Shown: piece by piece, positions 15,269 to 23,615 of the stretch
Numbering within the stretch: position 1 is the first letter of the stretch
How the letters are laid out: each line of letters opens with the position of its first letter
DNA from: Arthrobacter sp. efr-133-TYG-118
GTDB taxonomy: Bacteria > Actinomycetota > Actinomycetes > Actinomycetales > Micrococcaceae
Reading direction: 5' to 3'
Assembly (NCBI RefSeq): GCF_030209755.1
Contig: NZ_JARVRH010000022.1
Coordinates: 117,886 to 181,885, forward strand
DNA length: 64,000 nucleotides
The notes under the pieces: generated by a model
The model's input: the letters and a program-made list of their open reading frames with translations, nothing else
Databases searched by the model: none
What the model was told of the DNA's origin: nothing
Program-made: the position numbers and the translations under genes

Positions 15269-16069
15269 TTAGAGCAGCTTCTGGGCGGCCAGGAACTCAA
15301 CCAGCTTGATGCCGGCGTCGCCTTCGTCGGTGATGATGGTGCCGGCAGTGCGCGGCGGCCGCGCTTCAGCGGTCTCGACGGCGGTCAGCGAACCCGCGGC
15401 GCCAACGTGAGCGGCATCGACGCCGATGTCGGCCAGCGTGAGTGCCGTGATTTTCTTCTTCTTGGCTGCAAGGATGCCCTTGAAGTTGGGGTATCGCGGC
15501 TCGTTGATCTGGTCCGTCACGGATACCAGCGCCGGCAAGGTTGCCTCCACAGTGTCCGCGTGGGCGTCACCGTCACGGCGCGCGACGACGCGTTCGCCAT
15601 TGACCTCCAGGGAGGAAGCAAAAGTGACCTGCGGGAGTCCGAGCCGCTCTGCGAGCTGGGCCGGAACCAAGGACGTTTCGCCGTCGGTCGAGGCCATGCC
15701 CGTCAGGACGAGGTCCACGGGCGAGTCGGCGCCGAGATACCGGATCGCCGCGGCGAGGGCCAGCGAGGTGGCGGCGGCGTCGGAACCGGCCAAGGCGTCG
15801 TCGCTCAAATGCGCTCCCGAGGAGGCACCGATCTGCAAGGACTTCTTGACGGCGTTCACGGCACCGGCGGGACCCATGCTCAAGGCGATGACCTCGTTGC
15901 CGGCCTTAGCACCCCCGCGGGCTTCGCTGAGCTGCAGCGCGGCTTCGAGCGCGTACTCGTCCAGTTCGGACAGAATGCTCTCGTCGCGGTCCGTGGTGTT
16001 GCCTGGGCCGGTGAGGTGTCGGTCGAACTGCGCGTCCGGGACGTGCTTGACCAGAACAACAATCTTCAA
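15269..16069 (-). CDS. etfB: Electron transfer flavoprotein beta subunit (copy 1)
   Basis: The 266-residue AMP-binding ETF subunit begins (M)KIVVLVKHVPDAQ and has the signature VDLVLTGMASTDGETSLVPAQLAERLGLP. I start at TTG 16069, preceded by GGGAGA, because it gives the standard MKIVVLVK N-terminus. An earlier TTG at 16138 would add an unsupported 23-residue extension. It is the first gene of the etfB-etfA-PIG-L operon. The 190-bp upstream gap to the htrA terminator holds its promoter, but I could not assign hexamers. Confidence 0.94.
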   Translation of the reverse strand: MKIVVLVKHVPDAQFDRHLTGPGNTTDRDESILSELDEYALEAALQLSEARGGAKAGNEVIALSMGPAGAVNAVKKSLQIGASSGAHLSDDALAGSDAAATSLALAAAIRYLGADSPVDLVLTGMASTDGETSLVPAQLAERLGLPQVTFASSLEVNGERVVARRDGDAHADTVEATLPALVSVTDQINEPRYPNFKGILAAKKKKITALTLADIGVDAAHVGAAGSLTAVETAEARPPRTAGTIITDEGDAGIKLVEFLAAQKLL

Positions 16070-16264
16070 TGTATCTCCCACTGTGTTCGAGGCAGCCTTC
16101 CATACTCGGGGATGGCCAGCAACTAGGCGCGTGGCCAAGAGTGCCCGGCGTACGGGCTCGTCCTAGCTAAGCATATTGCGGGACAAGTCGGACAACGCCG
16201 CGTACCCGCATTAACTCCTGTTTCGTGGATCGCTCCCGCGTACGGCCGCAAGAGCACACGACAA

Positions 16265-16298
16265 CGGCGGGCCGCACCGCTTGTGGTGCCGCCCGCCG
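16265..16298 (-). terminator. Terminator after the HtrA-type gene
   Basis: CGGCGGGC(C)GCACC at 16265-16278 pairs with GGTGC(C)GCCCGCCG at 16285-16298 around a 6-base loop, about 65 bases past the protease stop. It also separates this gene from the upstream side of the etfB promoter. Confidence 0.75.
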
Positions 16299-16363
16299 TC
16301 GTCGACTGCTAGCTGCTTGTCCGGCTGGAATCCGCTGCTACTGCAGCTGCTGCAGCGCAGCTG

Positions 16364-18037
16364 TTACGGTGCGGCATCCAAGGTCACGTCGAGCTCCTGC
16401 GACTGGCCGCTGCGCTGGATGGTCACCTTGACCGTTGCGCCTGCCGGCTGCTCACGGACCGCCGCGGTGAGCTGCTCGGGATCGGTGATGTCCATGCCGG
16501 CGAACTTGGTCACGACGTCGCCGACCTTGACTCCGGCCTTCTCAGCGGCCGAGCCCGCGGTCACGGCCGCAACCTGCGCGCCCACCGAGAACCCTGAACT
16601 GCTTCCCGTGGCCGACTTAGGCTGAACGCTGACGCCGAACTGCCCGTGCGTGGCCTTGCCGTTCTTGATGATTTCCTGGGCAATACGCTTCGCGTTGTTG
16701 ATGGGGATGCTGAAGCCCACACCAATGTTGCCGCTGGACGACGACGAGGAACTGCTGCTCCCGGCGGAAGCGATCGCCACGTTGACGCCGATGATCTCGC
16801 CCTTGGTGTTGACAAGCGCTCCACCGGAGTTGCCTGGGTTGATCGGCGCGTCGGTCTGGATCACGTTGAGCGAAACAGTACCCTGGCCAGCACTGCTCTG
16901 GCTCTGGCCACCGCCTGGAGGGGCGAATTGGAATCCGCCCTGGCCGCCGTTTTGCGAATTGTCGGAGCCGCCATTGGGAACGGCCGAGGACGCCACGCTG
17001 ATAGTGCGGTTGAGCGTGGACACGATGCCGTCGGTGACGGTGCCGGGCAGGCCGAGCGGAGCGCCGATGGCGATCGCGTTGTCCCCGACATTGATCTTGC
17101 TGGAGTCACCCAGGGTAGCCGGCACGAGGCCGGAGGCGTTGTCCACCTTGATGATGGCGAGGTCCGACAGCGGATCCGTACCCACTACCGTCGCCTTCAG
17201 GACGCGCCCATCGCTCAACCGCACTTCGATCGCGGCGTTGGCGCTCGCACCGTCAAGGGTCACCACGTGGGTGTTGGTCAGGATGTGGCCCTGGTCGTCG
17301 AGGATGATGCCCGAACCGGTGCCGCCCTGGCTTCCGCTCGAAGCCATGATGGTCACGACGCTCGGCGACGCCTTGGCCGCTGCTGCGGTGATGGCGTTGA
17401 CGTTGTCCGTGTTGTTGACGATCACGGTTCCTGTCTGGCCGCTAGTGGCCGCGGCCGGGGCCCGGCTGCTTAACAATTGATCGCTGGCGGCTACCACACC
17501 GCCGCCCACGAGACCGGCTGCCAGGATGCAGGCCACCAAGGTCCCGACGCCGAAGACCGGCTTGCGCTTCGGGCTAGCCGCCGGACCGCCCGGGTGGGCC
17601 GGGAACTGCTGCGTGGGATAGTGCTGCGCAGGGTTCGGTCCGCCGTAGAAAGGCTGGTGTTGCGGGTAGGGGTGTTGCGGTCCCCCGCTGTGCTGGGGAG
17701 CGCTGTGCTGTGGCGCGCCGTTCTGGGGAGCGCCGTGCTGGGCCTGGATCTGCTCGGTGGCGTTTTCGGCCGGGGCCTGGGCCCAGGGTGCCGGAGCTAC
17801 AGGAGTCTGTGCTGTGTATTCAGGCTGCGCAGGGTGTTCGGGCTGCGCAGGGTGTTCGGGCTGCGCAGGGTGTTCGGGCTTCGCAGTGAAATCCTGACCC
17901 GGCTGGTATGCCGGCAGCGGGGTCGTAGGCTGGGAATTGGCTTGCTTGTCCGCCTCCGCCTGGCCGGTGCCCTCAGGACCATGGTTCTCGGGGCCATTGT
18001 TCTCAGGCGCGGCGCCCTGTGCTGGGTTCTCCGTCAT
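16364..18037 (-). CDS. HtrA/DegP-like membrane-anchored serine protease with PDZ domain
   Basis: The 557-residue protein has a long Pro/Gln/His-rich cytoplasmic N-terminus (1-157), one membrane helix (about 161-185), a trypsin-like domain and a C-terminal PDZ domain (about 465-550). The catalytic triad fits His257 (TNTHVV), Asp292 (SDLAIIK) and Ser404 (PGNSGGAL). It likely degrades or refolds damaged extracytoplasmic proteins. The ATG at 18037 follows GAAAGGAAG. Low-complexity features include three EHPAQP repeats at residues 55-72 and a nine-Ser run near 427-435. It is divergent from the TPM-domain gene and next to pspA, which suggests an envelope-stress group. Confidence 0.93.
   Translation of the reverse strand: MTENPAQGAAPENNGPENHGPEGTGQAEADKQANSQPTTPLPAYQPGQDFTAKPEHPAQPEHPAQPEHPAQPEYTAQTPVAPAPWAQAPAENATEQIQAQHGAPQNGAPQHSAPQHSGGPQHPYPQHQPFYGGPNPAQHYPTQQFPAHPGGPAASPKRKPVFGVGTLVACILAAGLVGGGVVAASDQLLSSRAPAAATSGQTGTVIVNNTDNVNAITAAAAKASPSVVTIMASSGSQGGTGSGIILDDQGHILTNTHVVTLDGASANAAIEVRLSDGRVLKATVVGTDPLSDLAIIKVDNASGLVPATLGDSSKINVGDNAIAIGAPLGLPGTVTDGIVSTLNRTISVASSAVPNGGSDNSQNGGQGGFQFAPPGGGQSQSSAGQGTVSLNVIQTDAPINPGNSGGALVNTKGEIIGVNVAIASAGSSSSSSSSSGNIGVGFSIPINNAKRIAQEIIKNGKATHGQFGVSVQPKSATGSSSGFSVGAQVAAVTAGSAAEKAGVKVGDVVTKFAGMDITDPEQLTAAVREQPAGATVKVTIQRSGQSQELDVTLDAAP
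17823..17876. repeat. Three tandem 18-bp repeats inside the HtrA-type gene
   Basis: GGCTGCGCAGGGTGTTCG occurs three times without change at 17823-17840, 17841-17858 and 17859-17876, with a degenerate fourth start. It encodes EHPAQP repeats in the cytoplasmic tail. Perfect identity at nucleotide level suggests recent slippage and possible length variation between strains. Confidence 0.95.
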
Positions 18038-18368
18038 GGGACTTCCTTTCTTCCTCGTCCCCTTAACTATCGTCGCTCTTGCTGGATCAAGAGTCGACGT
18101 TCGCTGGGAGCTTGCTGAACGCGTCATCGGAACGGTCCTGTGCCCTCGAATGGCACCGACTAGCCCCCTCAACGCTGGAGAAGGGCAGATTTCTCCCCGT
18201 TTCGCTGGCGGCATATTTACCGCTGTGGACGCCCCAAAAGGTGCACCATAGTATCAAGTGGAATTGCCACAGCGACCTGCCGCTTGACAACCATGCGTGG
18301 GGGCGCTGATGCATTCTGTTTCGATTGTTCCGGCCTGGACCAATCGCAGACGTGCTGAAGGGTTGCAC
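18038..18368. other. Divergent intergenic region between the HtrA-type and TPM genes
   Basis: This 331-bp spacer holds promoters for both divergent genes. TTGACA at 18284-18289 is a consensus -35 on the plus strand, but the matching -10 (GATGCA near 18308) is poor. TACTAT on the minus strand (18248-18253) could be a -10 for the protease gene, with no good -35. I see no gene here. Confidence 0.4.
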
Positions 18369-20429
18369 ATGCGGTCAATGTTGAAACGTGTACTCGCCGT
18401 CATCGGCCTGGCTGGAATGCTGGTCCTCCCGGCCACCGCAGCCTGGGCCGAGGGTCCAGTGACAATCCCCTCCGGCCAGAACATCGTGGACAACGCGAAT
18501 GTCCTGGGCAACCGCAAGGGCGAGGTCCAGGACGCCATCCAGAAGCTCCTGAAGGACCACAAATACAACTTGTACGTGGTCACTGTGAATTCCTTCGACA
18601 ACCCCTCATCGCCCGCAGACTGGGCCACGGCAGTGGCCACCAAGAAGGGTATGGGCAAGGCTGACGTCATTCTGGCCATCTCCACGGCCGGTCAGTACTA
18701 TTTCGCACCCAACTCTGCAAGTGCGATCTATTCCAAGAGGTCAACCATTTCGTCCAATGCCATCGCAGCCAACCTGGGCGCAGGCAAGCGTGACTTTGCC
18801 CAGGCAGCCATCGACACCGCGGCCGCCGTCGGCGACGCCGCCGGCGGGGGCAGCGGCACCGTTCCGAGCGGCAACTCGGGTGCGGTCGTTTTGATCGGCG
18901 CCGGCGTGGTTGCGGCCGGTGGTGTGGGCACATACCTGTACTTCCGCAACCGACGCAAGAAGAGCCAGGCATCCAGCGCCAGCTACGGTCCGCAGGGAGA
19001 ACAGCTTGATCCCCTCGCCTCCTTGAGCATCGCGGACTTGCGGCGCAAAGCCGGCTCCCTGCTCATCGAAGCGGACGACACGATCAAGTCCAGCGAGCAG
19101 GAGCTAGGCTTCGCCCAGGCGCAATACGGCGATGCCGCCGTCGGGAACTTCACCAAGGCTCTGCTGGAAGCCAAGAACCACATGACCGAATCCTTCAAAC
19201 TGCAGCAACAGCTCGATGACCACATCCCGGACACCGAAGAGCAGCAGCGCAGTTGGCTTGGCGAAATCATCCGACGCTCGGAGGCCGCCCTTCAGTCGCT
19301 GCGCGAACAGAAGGCCGATTTCGATTCCCTCCGCGAGCTTGAGAAGAACGCGCCGCAGGCTCTGGCCACAGTTGCCGCCGGCGCCAACGAAGCCGAGGCA
19401 AAGATCAGCAGCGCGGAGCAATCGCTCAACGGCCTGCGCGAGAAGTACGCAGACAGCGCACTTGGCCACGTGAGCGACAACATCACCCAGGCCAAGGACC
19501 GGCTCGCCTTCGTTCAAAACGCAACCACGACGGCACAGGAAAAACTCGCCGCAGGTGAGCGCAGCCTTGCCGCAGTGGCAGTCCGCGCCGCGGAAGAGGG
19601 CCTGCACCAGACCAACGTGCTGATCGATGCCATCTCCAAGGTAGCGGGCAGCCTCGACGAAGCCCGGAATTCGCTGGAGGGCGCCGTGGTGGAGACCAGC
19701 CAGGACCTGGCACAGGCCAAAGCGATGATCCAGTCCGGCGAACACCCGGAGCTGGCTGGCCCGGTGGCCGGAGTCGAAGCCGCACTGGCGCAAGTCAAGA
19801 TTGAAATCCAGGGCGGGAAGATCGATCCCATTGCCACTTTGGACCGCGTGGAGAAGGCGCACCAAGCCTTGGACCAGTCCCTCTCGGGAATCCGTGACCA
19901 GCAGGAACAGGCAAGACGTGCACAGGCCGCGCTCCAGCAGACCATCATGGCTGCCCAGTCCCAGATCAGCGCCACCTCTGACTACATCGCGGCCCGACGC
20001 GGCGGCGTGGGCACCGAGGCGCGTACCCGCTTGGCCGAAGCCCAACGGAATCTCGACTACGCCCTGTCCATTTCCCGCAACGACCCGGTCACCGCACTGA
20101 CGTACGCCCAGCAGGCCCAGGCGCTCGCTGCACAAGCCGCGCAACTGGCACAGTCCGACGTCGATCAGTTCGGCGGCTTCGCCAACCAAGGCTACGGCCG
20201 CGGCGGCATGTTCGGTGGTGGAGGGAACGGCGGCGGCCTCGGCGGAGCGATCCTCGGAGGCATCCTCATCAACTCCATCCTGCACGGCGGAGGCGGCGGC
20301 TGGGGCGGAGGAAACAACGACGGCGGAGGCGGAGGCTTCTTCGGTGGCGACGGCGGCGGGGGCGGAGGCTTCTTCGGTGGCGACGGCGGCGGCGGTGACT
20401 TCGGTGGCGGCGACTCCGGCAGCTTCTAG
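18369..20429 (+). CDS. TPM-domain membrane protein with coiled-coil and Gly-rich tail
   Basis: The 686-residue protein has a signal peptide (cleavage near AWA, residue 27), an extracytoplasmic TPM domain (about 30-150, QNIVDNANVLG start), one membrane helix (about 171-192) followed by basic RNRRKK, a long cytoplasmic Gln/Glu/Ala-rich coiled-coil region (about 210-610) and a Gly-rich tail with two GGGGGFFGGDG repeats. TPM domains occur in envelope proteins linked to photosystem or membrane repair, and some hydrolyse phosphate esters. I start at ATG 18369, preceded by GAAGGG; a GTG at 18297 and an ATG at 18309 would extend the N-terminus before the signal peptide. The next gene is pspA, 100 bp downstream, so both may act in membrane maintenance. 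Confidence 0.85.
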   Translation: MRSMLKRVLAVIGLAGMLVLPATAAWAEGPVTIPSGQNIVDNANVLGNRKGEVQDAIQKLLKDHKYNLYVVTVNSFDNPSSPADWATAVATKKGMGKADVILAISTAGQYYFAPNSASAIYSKRSTISSNAIAANLGAGKRDFAQAAIDTAAAVGDAAGGGSGTVPSGNSGAVVLIGAGVVAAGGVGTYLYFRNRRKKSQASSASYGPQGEQLDPLASLSIADLRRKAGSLLIEADDTIKSSEQELGFAQAQYGDAAVGNFTKALLEAKNHMTESFKLQQQLDDHIPDTEEQQRSWLGEIIRRSEAALQSLREQKADFDSLRELEKNAPQALATVAAGANEAEAKISSAEQSLNGLREKYADSALGHVSDNITQAKDRLAFVQNATTTAQEKLAAGERSLAAVAVRAAEEGLHQTNVLIDAISKVAGSLDEARNSLEGAVVETSQDLAQAKAMIQSGEHPELAGPVAGVEAALAQVKIEIQGGKIDPIATLDRVEKAHQALDQSLSGIRDQQEQARRAQAALQQTIMAAQSQISATSDYIAARRGGVGTEARTRLAEAQRNLDYALSISRNDPVTALTYAQQAQALAAQAAQLAQSDVDQFGGFANQGYGRGGMFGGGGNGGGLGGAILGGILINSILHGGGGGWGGGNNDGGGGGFFGGDGGGGGGFFGGDGGGGDFGGGDSGSF

Positions 20430-20442
20430 CACCAAAGACTAG

Positions 20443-20462
20443 GTGGGGGGCCGGTCCCCCAC
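20443..20462 (+). terminator. Hairpin between the TPM gene and pspA
   Basis: GTGGGGG (20443-20449) pairs with CCCCCAC (20456-20462) around a 6-base loop, 14 bases after the TPM gene stop. There is no clear T-run, so it may attenuate rather than end transcription into pspA. Confidence 0.4.
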
Positions 20463-20529
20463 GTAGAGCGGTACAAAAACTGATCACTGGATTCAGTGGG
20501 CACCACTGAGCAGGACGAAAGGCAACACC

Positions 20530-21318
20530 ATGGTTAAGCAGTCCATTTTCGGGCGGATCGCACAGCTCGCCAAGGCGAATATCAATGCCTTGCTCGACCA
20601 GGCTGAGGACCCGCAGAAGATGCTGGACCAGATGGTCCGCGACTACTCGAACAACATCGCCGAGGCCGAGTCCGCCGTGGCGCAGACCATCGGAAACCTC
20701 CGAATGCTGCAGGCCGACTACAACGAGGACATCAAGAACGCCCAGGACTGGGGCAACAAGGCCCTCGCAGCCTCCCGCAAGGCCGACGAGTACCGCGCGG
20801 CCGGCAACGCCTCAGACGCAGTGAAGTTCGACAACCTTGCCAAGGTGGCCATCCAGCGCCAGATGTCCGCCGAGAACGAGGCCAAGGCCGCCGAGCCCAA
20901 CATCGCGTCCCAGTCGGAGGTCGTGGACAAGCTCAAGAGCGGTCTCGACCAGATGAAGGGCAAGCTCAACGAACTCACGAGCAAGCGCAATGAGCTGGTT
21001 GCCCGTTCCAAGACGGTTGCTGCCCAGACCCAGGTGCACGACGCCCTCAAGAGCATCGACATCATGGACCCCACCAGCGAGGTGGGCCGCTTCGAAGAGA
21101 AGATCCGCCGTGAAGAGGCCAAAGTCCTCGGCCAGCAGGAACTTGCAGCGTCCAGCCTGGACGCACAGTTCAACCAGCTTGAGGACCTCGGAGAGCAAAC
21201 GGAAATCGAGGCCCGCCTGGCGGCGTTGAAGTCGGGCGGCTCGAAGGCTGCGATCGGCGCCGGCGCCACCGCACCGGCAGATGACACTGTGGACGAAGCC
21301 GACTTCGACAAGCTCTAG
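20530..21318 (+). CDS. pspA: PspA/IM30 family membrane-stress protein
   Basis: The 262-residue, almost entirely helical protein belongs to the PspA/Vipp1 (ESCRT-III-like) family. It has the typical start VKQSIFGRIAQLAKANINALLDQAEDPQKMLDQMVRDY, which forms the membrane-binding amphipathic helix, followed by a long coiled coil (about 25-220). Such proteins assemble on the inner membrane face and limit proton leakage under envelope stress. ATG 20530 follows GGACGAAAGG at a suitable distance. The transcript ends at a strong hairpin shared with the convergent acyl-CoA dehydrogenase gene. No PspF-type activator or PspM/N is recognisable nearby. Confidence 0.93.
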   Translation: MVKQSIFGRIAQLAKANINALLDQAEDPQKMLDQMVRDYSNNIAEAESAVAQTIGNLRMLQADYNEDIKNAQDWGNKALAASRKADEYRAAGNASDAVKFDNLAKVAIQRQMSAENEAKAAEPNIASQSEVVDKLKSGLDQMKGKLNELTSKRNELVARSKTVAAQTQVHDALKSIDIMDPTSEVGRFEEKIRREEAKVLGQQELAASSLDAQFNQLEDLGEQTEIEARLAALKSGGSKAAIGAGATAPADDTVDEADFDKL

Positions 21319-21326
21319 TCCCAGCA

Positions 21327-21365
21327 ACGAAGGGCCGGCCCTCACCGTGGGGTCCGGCCCTTCGT
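21327..21365. terminator. Bidirectional terminator between pspA and the acyl-CoA dehydrogenase gene
   Basis: ACGAAGGGCCGG (21327-21338) pairs with CCGGCCCTTCGT (21354-21365) around a 15-base loop, between two convergent genes. Confidence 0.88.
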
Positions 21366-21379
21366 GCTTCCTGCGTGCT

Positions 21380-22516
21380 TTATGCCCCTACTGCGAGCCG
21401 TCCAACAATGAGTCTCATGATTTCGTTGCTGCCTTCCAGGATCTGATGGACGCGCAGGTCCCTGGCAATCTTCTCGAGGCCGTATTCCGACAGGTATCCG
21501 TAGCCGCCATGCAGTTGGATGGCCTTGTTTGCCACGTTGAACCCGGCGTCTGTGGCGACGCGTTTCGCCATTGCGCACAACCTCACGGTGTCCGGGGCCC
21601 CACGATCCAAAGCGTCAGCGGCCCGGAGGATCAAAGTCCTGGCGGTTTCGAGTTCCGTATCCATGTCGGCAATATCAAACAGCAGGGACTGCTGGTTGAT
21701 GAGCGGACCACCAAAAGCCGAGCGTGACTTGAGGTAGGCGATGGACTTCTCCAGGGCCGCCTGGCCGCCTCCCAGGGAACAAGCGCCCATATTGACCCGG
21801 CCCCCGTTGAGGCCCTTCATGGCGATACCGAATCCGCTGCCTTCCTCGCCAAGCCGGTTCGCCACAGGGACCCGTACGTCCTCGAAGATGACCTGACGGG
21901 TGGGCTGGGCATTCCATCCCATCTTCTTCTCATTCGGGCCGAAGGACAGGCCCGGCGCGTCCGCGGGCACAACGATTGCGGTGATGCCTTGGCTGCCCGT
22001 GTCCGCAGTCCGCGCCATGACCACATAGACGCTGGAAACTCCTGCACCCGAAATGAACTGTTTGGTGCCGTTAAGAACGTAACTGTCGCCGTCGAGCACG
22101 GCTTTGGTGCTCAGTGCGGCGGCGTCCGAGCCGGCTCCCGGCTCCGTGAGGCAATAGCTGCCCAGCGCCTCCATGGATGCAAGCTGCGGCACCCATTGGG
22201 CCCGCTGCTCGTCGTTGCCGAAAGCGTCGATCATCCACACAACCATGTTGTGGATCGAGATGTAGGCCGCGATGGTGGGGTCTGCCTTGGACAGCTCTTC
22301 AAAGATCAGCGCCGCATCCGTGCGGGAAAGCCCCGAGCCGCCGAACTCTTCCCGGACATAGATGCCTCCCATGCCGAGGGTGCCCGCTTCACGCAGGACA
22401 TCCACAGGGAAATGCTTGGTCTCGTCCCATTCCGCGGCGTGCGGCGCAATGGCCGTAGTGGCGAAGTCGCGCACCATCTCCACCACCGCTTGCTGGTCCT
22501 CTGTGAGCTCAAACAT
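21380..22516 (-). CDS. Acyl-CoA dehydrogenase (short/branched-chain type)
   Basis: The 378-residue FAD enzyme introduces a 2,3-double bond into a short or branched acyl-CoA and passes electrons to ETF. The motifs CLTEPGAGSDAA and the C-terminal GGYGYLSEYGLEKIARDLRVHQILEGSNEIMR are intact. The Glu in ILEGSN occupies the catalytic-base position of the medium/short-chain type. The overall pattern resembles isobutyryl-CoA dehydrogenase, suggesting valine breakdown, but this is inference. I start at ATG 22516 because AAAGGAG is well placed for it; a GTG two codons upstream sits on the ribosome-binding site. It lies 76 bp after a cytochrome b-type gene and downstream of etfB2-etfA2 on the same strand. 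Confidence 0.9.
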   Translation of the reverse strand: MFELTEDQQAVVEMVRDFATTAIAPHAAEWDETKHFPVDVLREAGTLGMGGIYVREEFGGSGLSRTDAALIFEELSKADPTIAAYISIHNMVVWMIDAFGNDEQRAQWVPQLASMEALGSYCLTEPGAGSDAAALSTKAVLDGDSYVLNGTKQFISGAGVSSVYVVMARTADTGSQGITAIVVPADAPGLSFGPNEKKMGWNAQPTRQVIFEDVRVPVANRLGEEGSGFGIAMKGLNGGRVNMGACSLGGGQAALEKSIAYLKSRSAFGGPLINQQSLLFDIADMDTELETARTLILRAADALDRGAPDTVRLCAMAKRVATDAGFNVANKAIQLHGGYGYLSEYGLEKIARDLRVHQILEGSNEIMRLIVGRLAVGA

Positions 22517-22592
22517 TGGCACTCCTTTGCAGTTCGTCCCAGTTCTCCGGGTTGTCCGGTGTTTCTGGCCTTTTCCAGCTATCCGCTGGGGT

Positions 22593-23525
22593 TTACTTGC
22601 TGACTTTGCCCATCAGCGAAGCGACAGGGCGAAGGAACAGCGGCCTCGCAAGGAACCAGGCGCCCACAATCACCAGGAGGGATACGGCGAAAATGCCGAA
22701 ACCAACCCAATTGATATCGTCGCTGCCGCCATACATATGGTTGAGGTTGCGCAGCGCCCCGGTAGCGAGGACCAAGGTGACGTGCACGATGGTGAAGAGC
22801 ACGAAGTACACCATCACCGGGAAATGCACTGCCCGGGCCAGTTCGATGGGATAGATCTTGTTCACCGTGCCGGCTTTCTTCGGCCATGCAGAGGACGTAC
22901 GCAGGCCAGTGATGATGGCAAGCGGGGCGGCGATGAAGACCGTGACGAAGTAGGTCAGCAGTTGCAGGGCGTTGTAGTTCACCCAGCCGTCCTCAGTGGG
23001 CCAGTTCAACGAGACGTACTGGAGGGCGGCGGAAATGGCGTTCGGGAAGACATCCCAGCTGGTGGGGATGATCCGCATCCATTGCCCGGTGGCAAAGATC
23101 ACGATGATGAAGACGATGCCGTTCAACACCCACAGGGCATCCAGGGTCAGATGGAACCACAGGTCCAGGCTGATCTTGGTCGGCGCATTCTTGGTCCGGA
23201 TGAATCCTTTGTTGTTGCGGGTCCATTGGGCCGGCGGCCTCTTGGCCGTGCGGACCTGCCAACCGGATCGGACGATCAGCACCATGAAGAAGACGTTCAG
23301 GAAGTGCTGCCATCCGAGCCATGCCGGGAAACCTACAGGAGCGTTCTCCGGGAGGCTGGATGCGCCTGGGAAGTCGTGCAAGAACGACTGCACACCCGAC
23401 AGGCCCGTCAACCATTTGGCGAACAAGACGATGAGCAAAAGTACGAGCAGCACGCCTGGAACCACCCAGAGGGGTTGGGACCATTTGCTCTTGGCTGCTG
23501 TCGACTTTTTGGCGGGGGTGGACAT
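22593..23525 (-). CDS. Cytochrome b/b6-type membrane protein
   Basis: The 310-residue protein has about five to six hydrophobic spans (near residues 20-42, 75-92, 125-150, 180-205, 230-260 and 280-300). Conserved-looking histidines lie inside or beside them (WQHFLNVF, LWFHLTLDA, ARAVHFPVMVYF, TIVHVTLV), fitting bis-heme ligation as in cytochrome b561 or hydrogenase-type cytochrome b subunits. It should accept or donate electrons in the membrane, perhaps with a soluble partner. The start is ATG 23525; a GTG at 23537 is possible but its ribosome-binding site would be too close. The adjacent ETF and acyl-CoA dehydrogenase genes suggest a link to ETF electrons, but the partner is not proven. Confidence 0.75.
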   Translation of the reverse strand: MSTPAKKSTAAKSKWSQPLWVVPGVLLVLLLIVLFAKWLTGLSGVQSFLHDFPGASSLPENAPVGFPAWLGWQHFLNVFFMVLIVRSGWQVRTAKRPPAQWTRNNKGFIRTKNAPTKISLDLWFHLTLDALWVLNGIVFIIVIFATGQWMRIIPTSWDVFPNAISAALQYVSLNWPTEDGWVNYNALQLLTYFVTVFIAAPLAIITGLRTSSAWPKKAGTVNKIYPIELARAVHFPVMVYFVLFTIVHVTLVLATGALRNLNHMYGGSDDINWVGFGIFAVSLLVIVGAWFLARPLFLRPVASLMGKVSK

Positions 23526-23574
23526 CTTCTCAGACACCTCTCGGAAGAACTTTGCAATCAGGGACGCATCAAGC

Positions 23575-23610
23575 TAACAGGCTTTGGACCGAAGCGGCCA
23601 AAGCCTGTTA
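23575..23610 (-). terminator. Terminator after etfA2
   Basis: TAACAGGCTTTGG (23575-23587) pairs perfectly with CCAAAGCCTGTTA (23598-23610), starting 6 bases past the etfA2 stop. It separates the etfB2-etfA2 transcript from the cytochrome b gene, which would then need read-through or its own promoter. Confidence 0.8.
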
Positions 23611-23615
23611 CGCCG

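Noticed and set aside
17823..17876. 18-bp repeats considered as a CRISPR or regulatory array
   Set aside because: They lie in frame inside a protease gene and encode a repeated hexapeptide.
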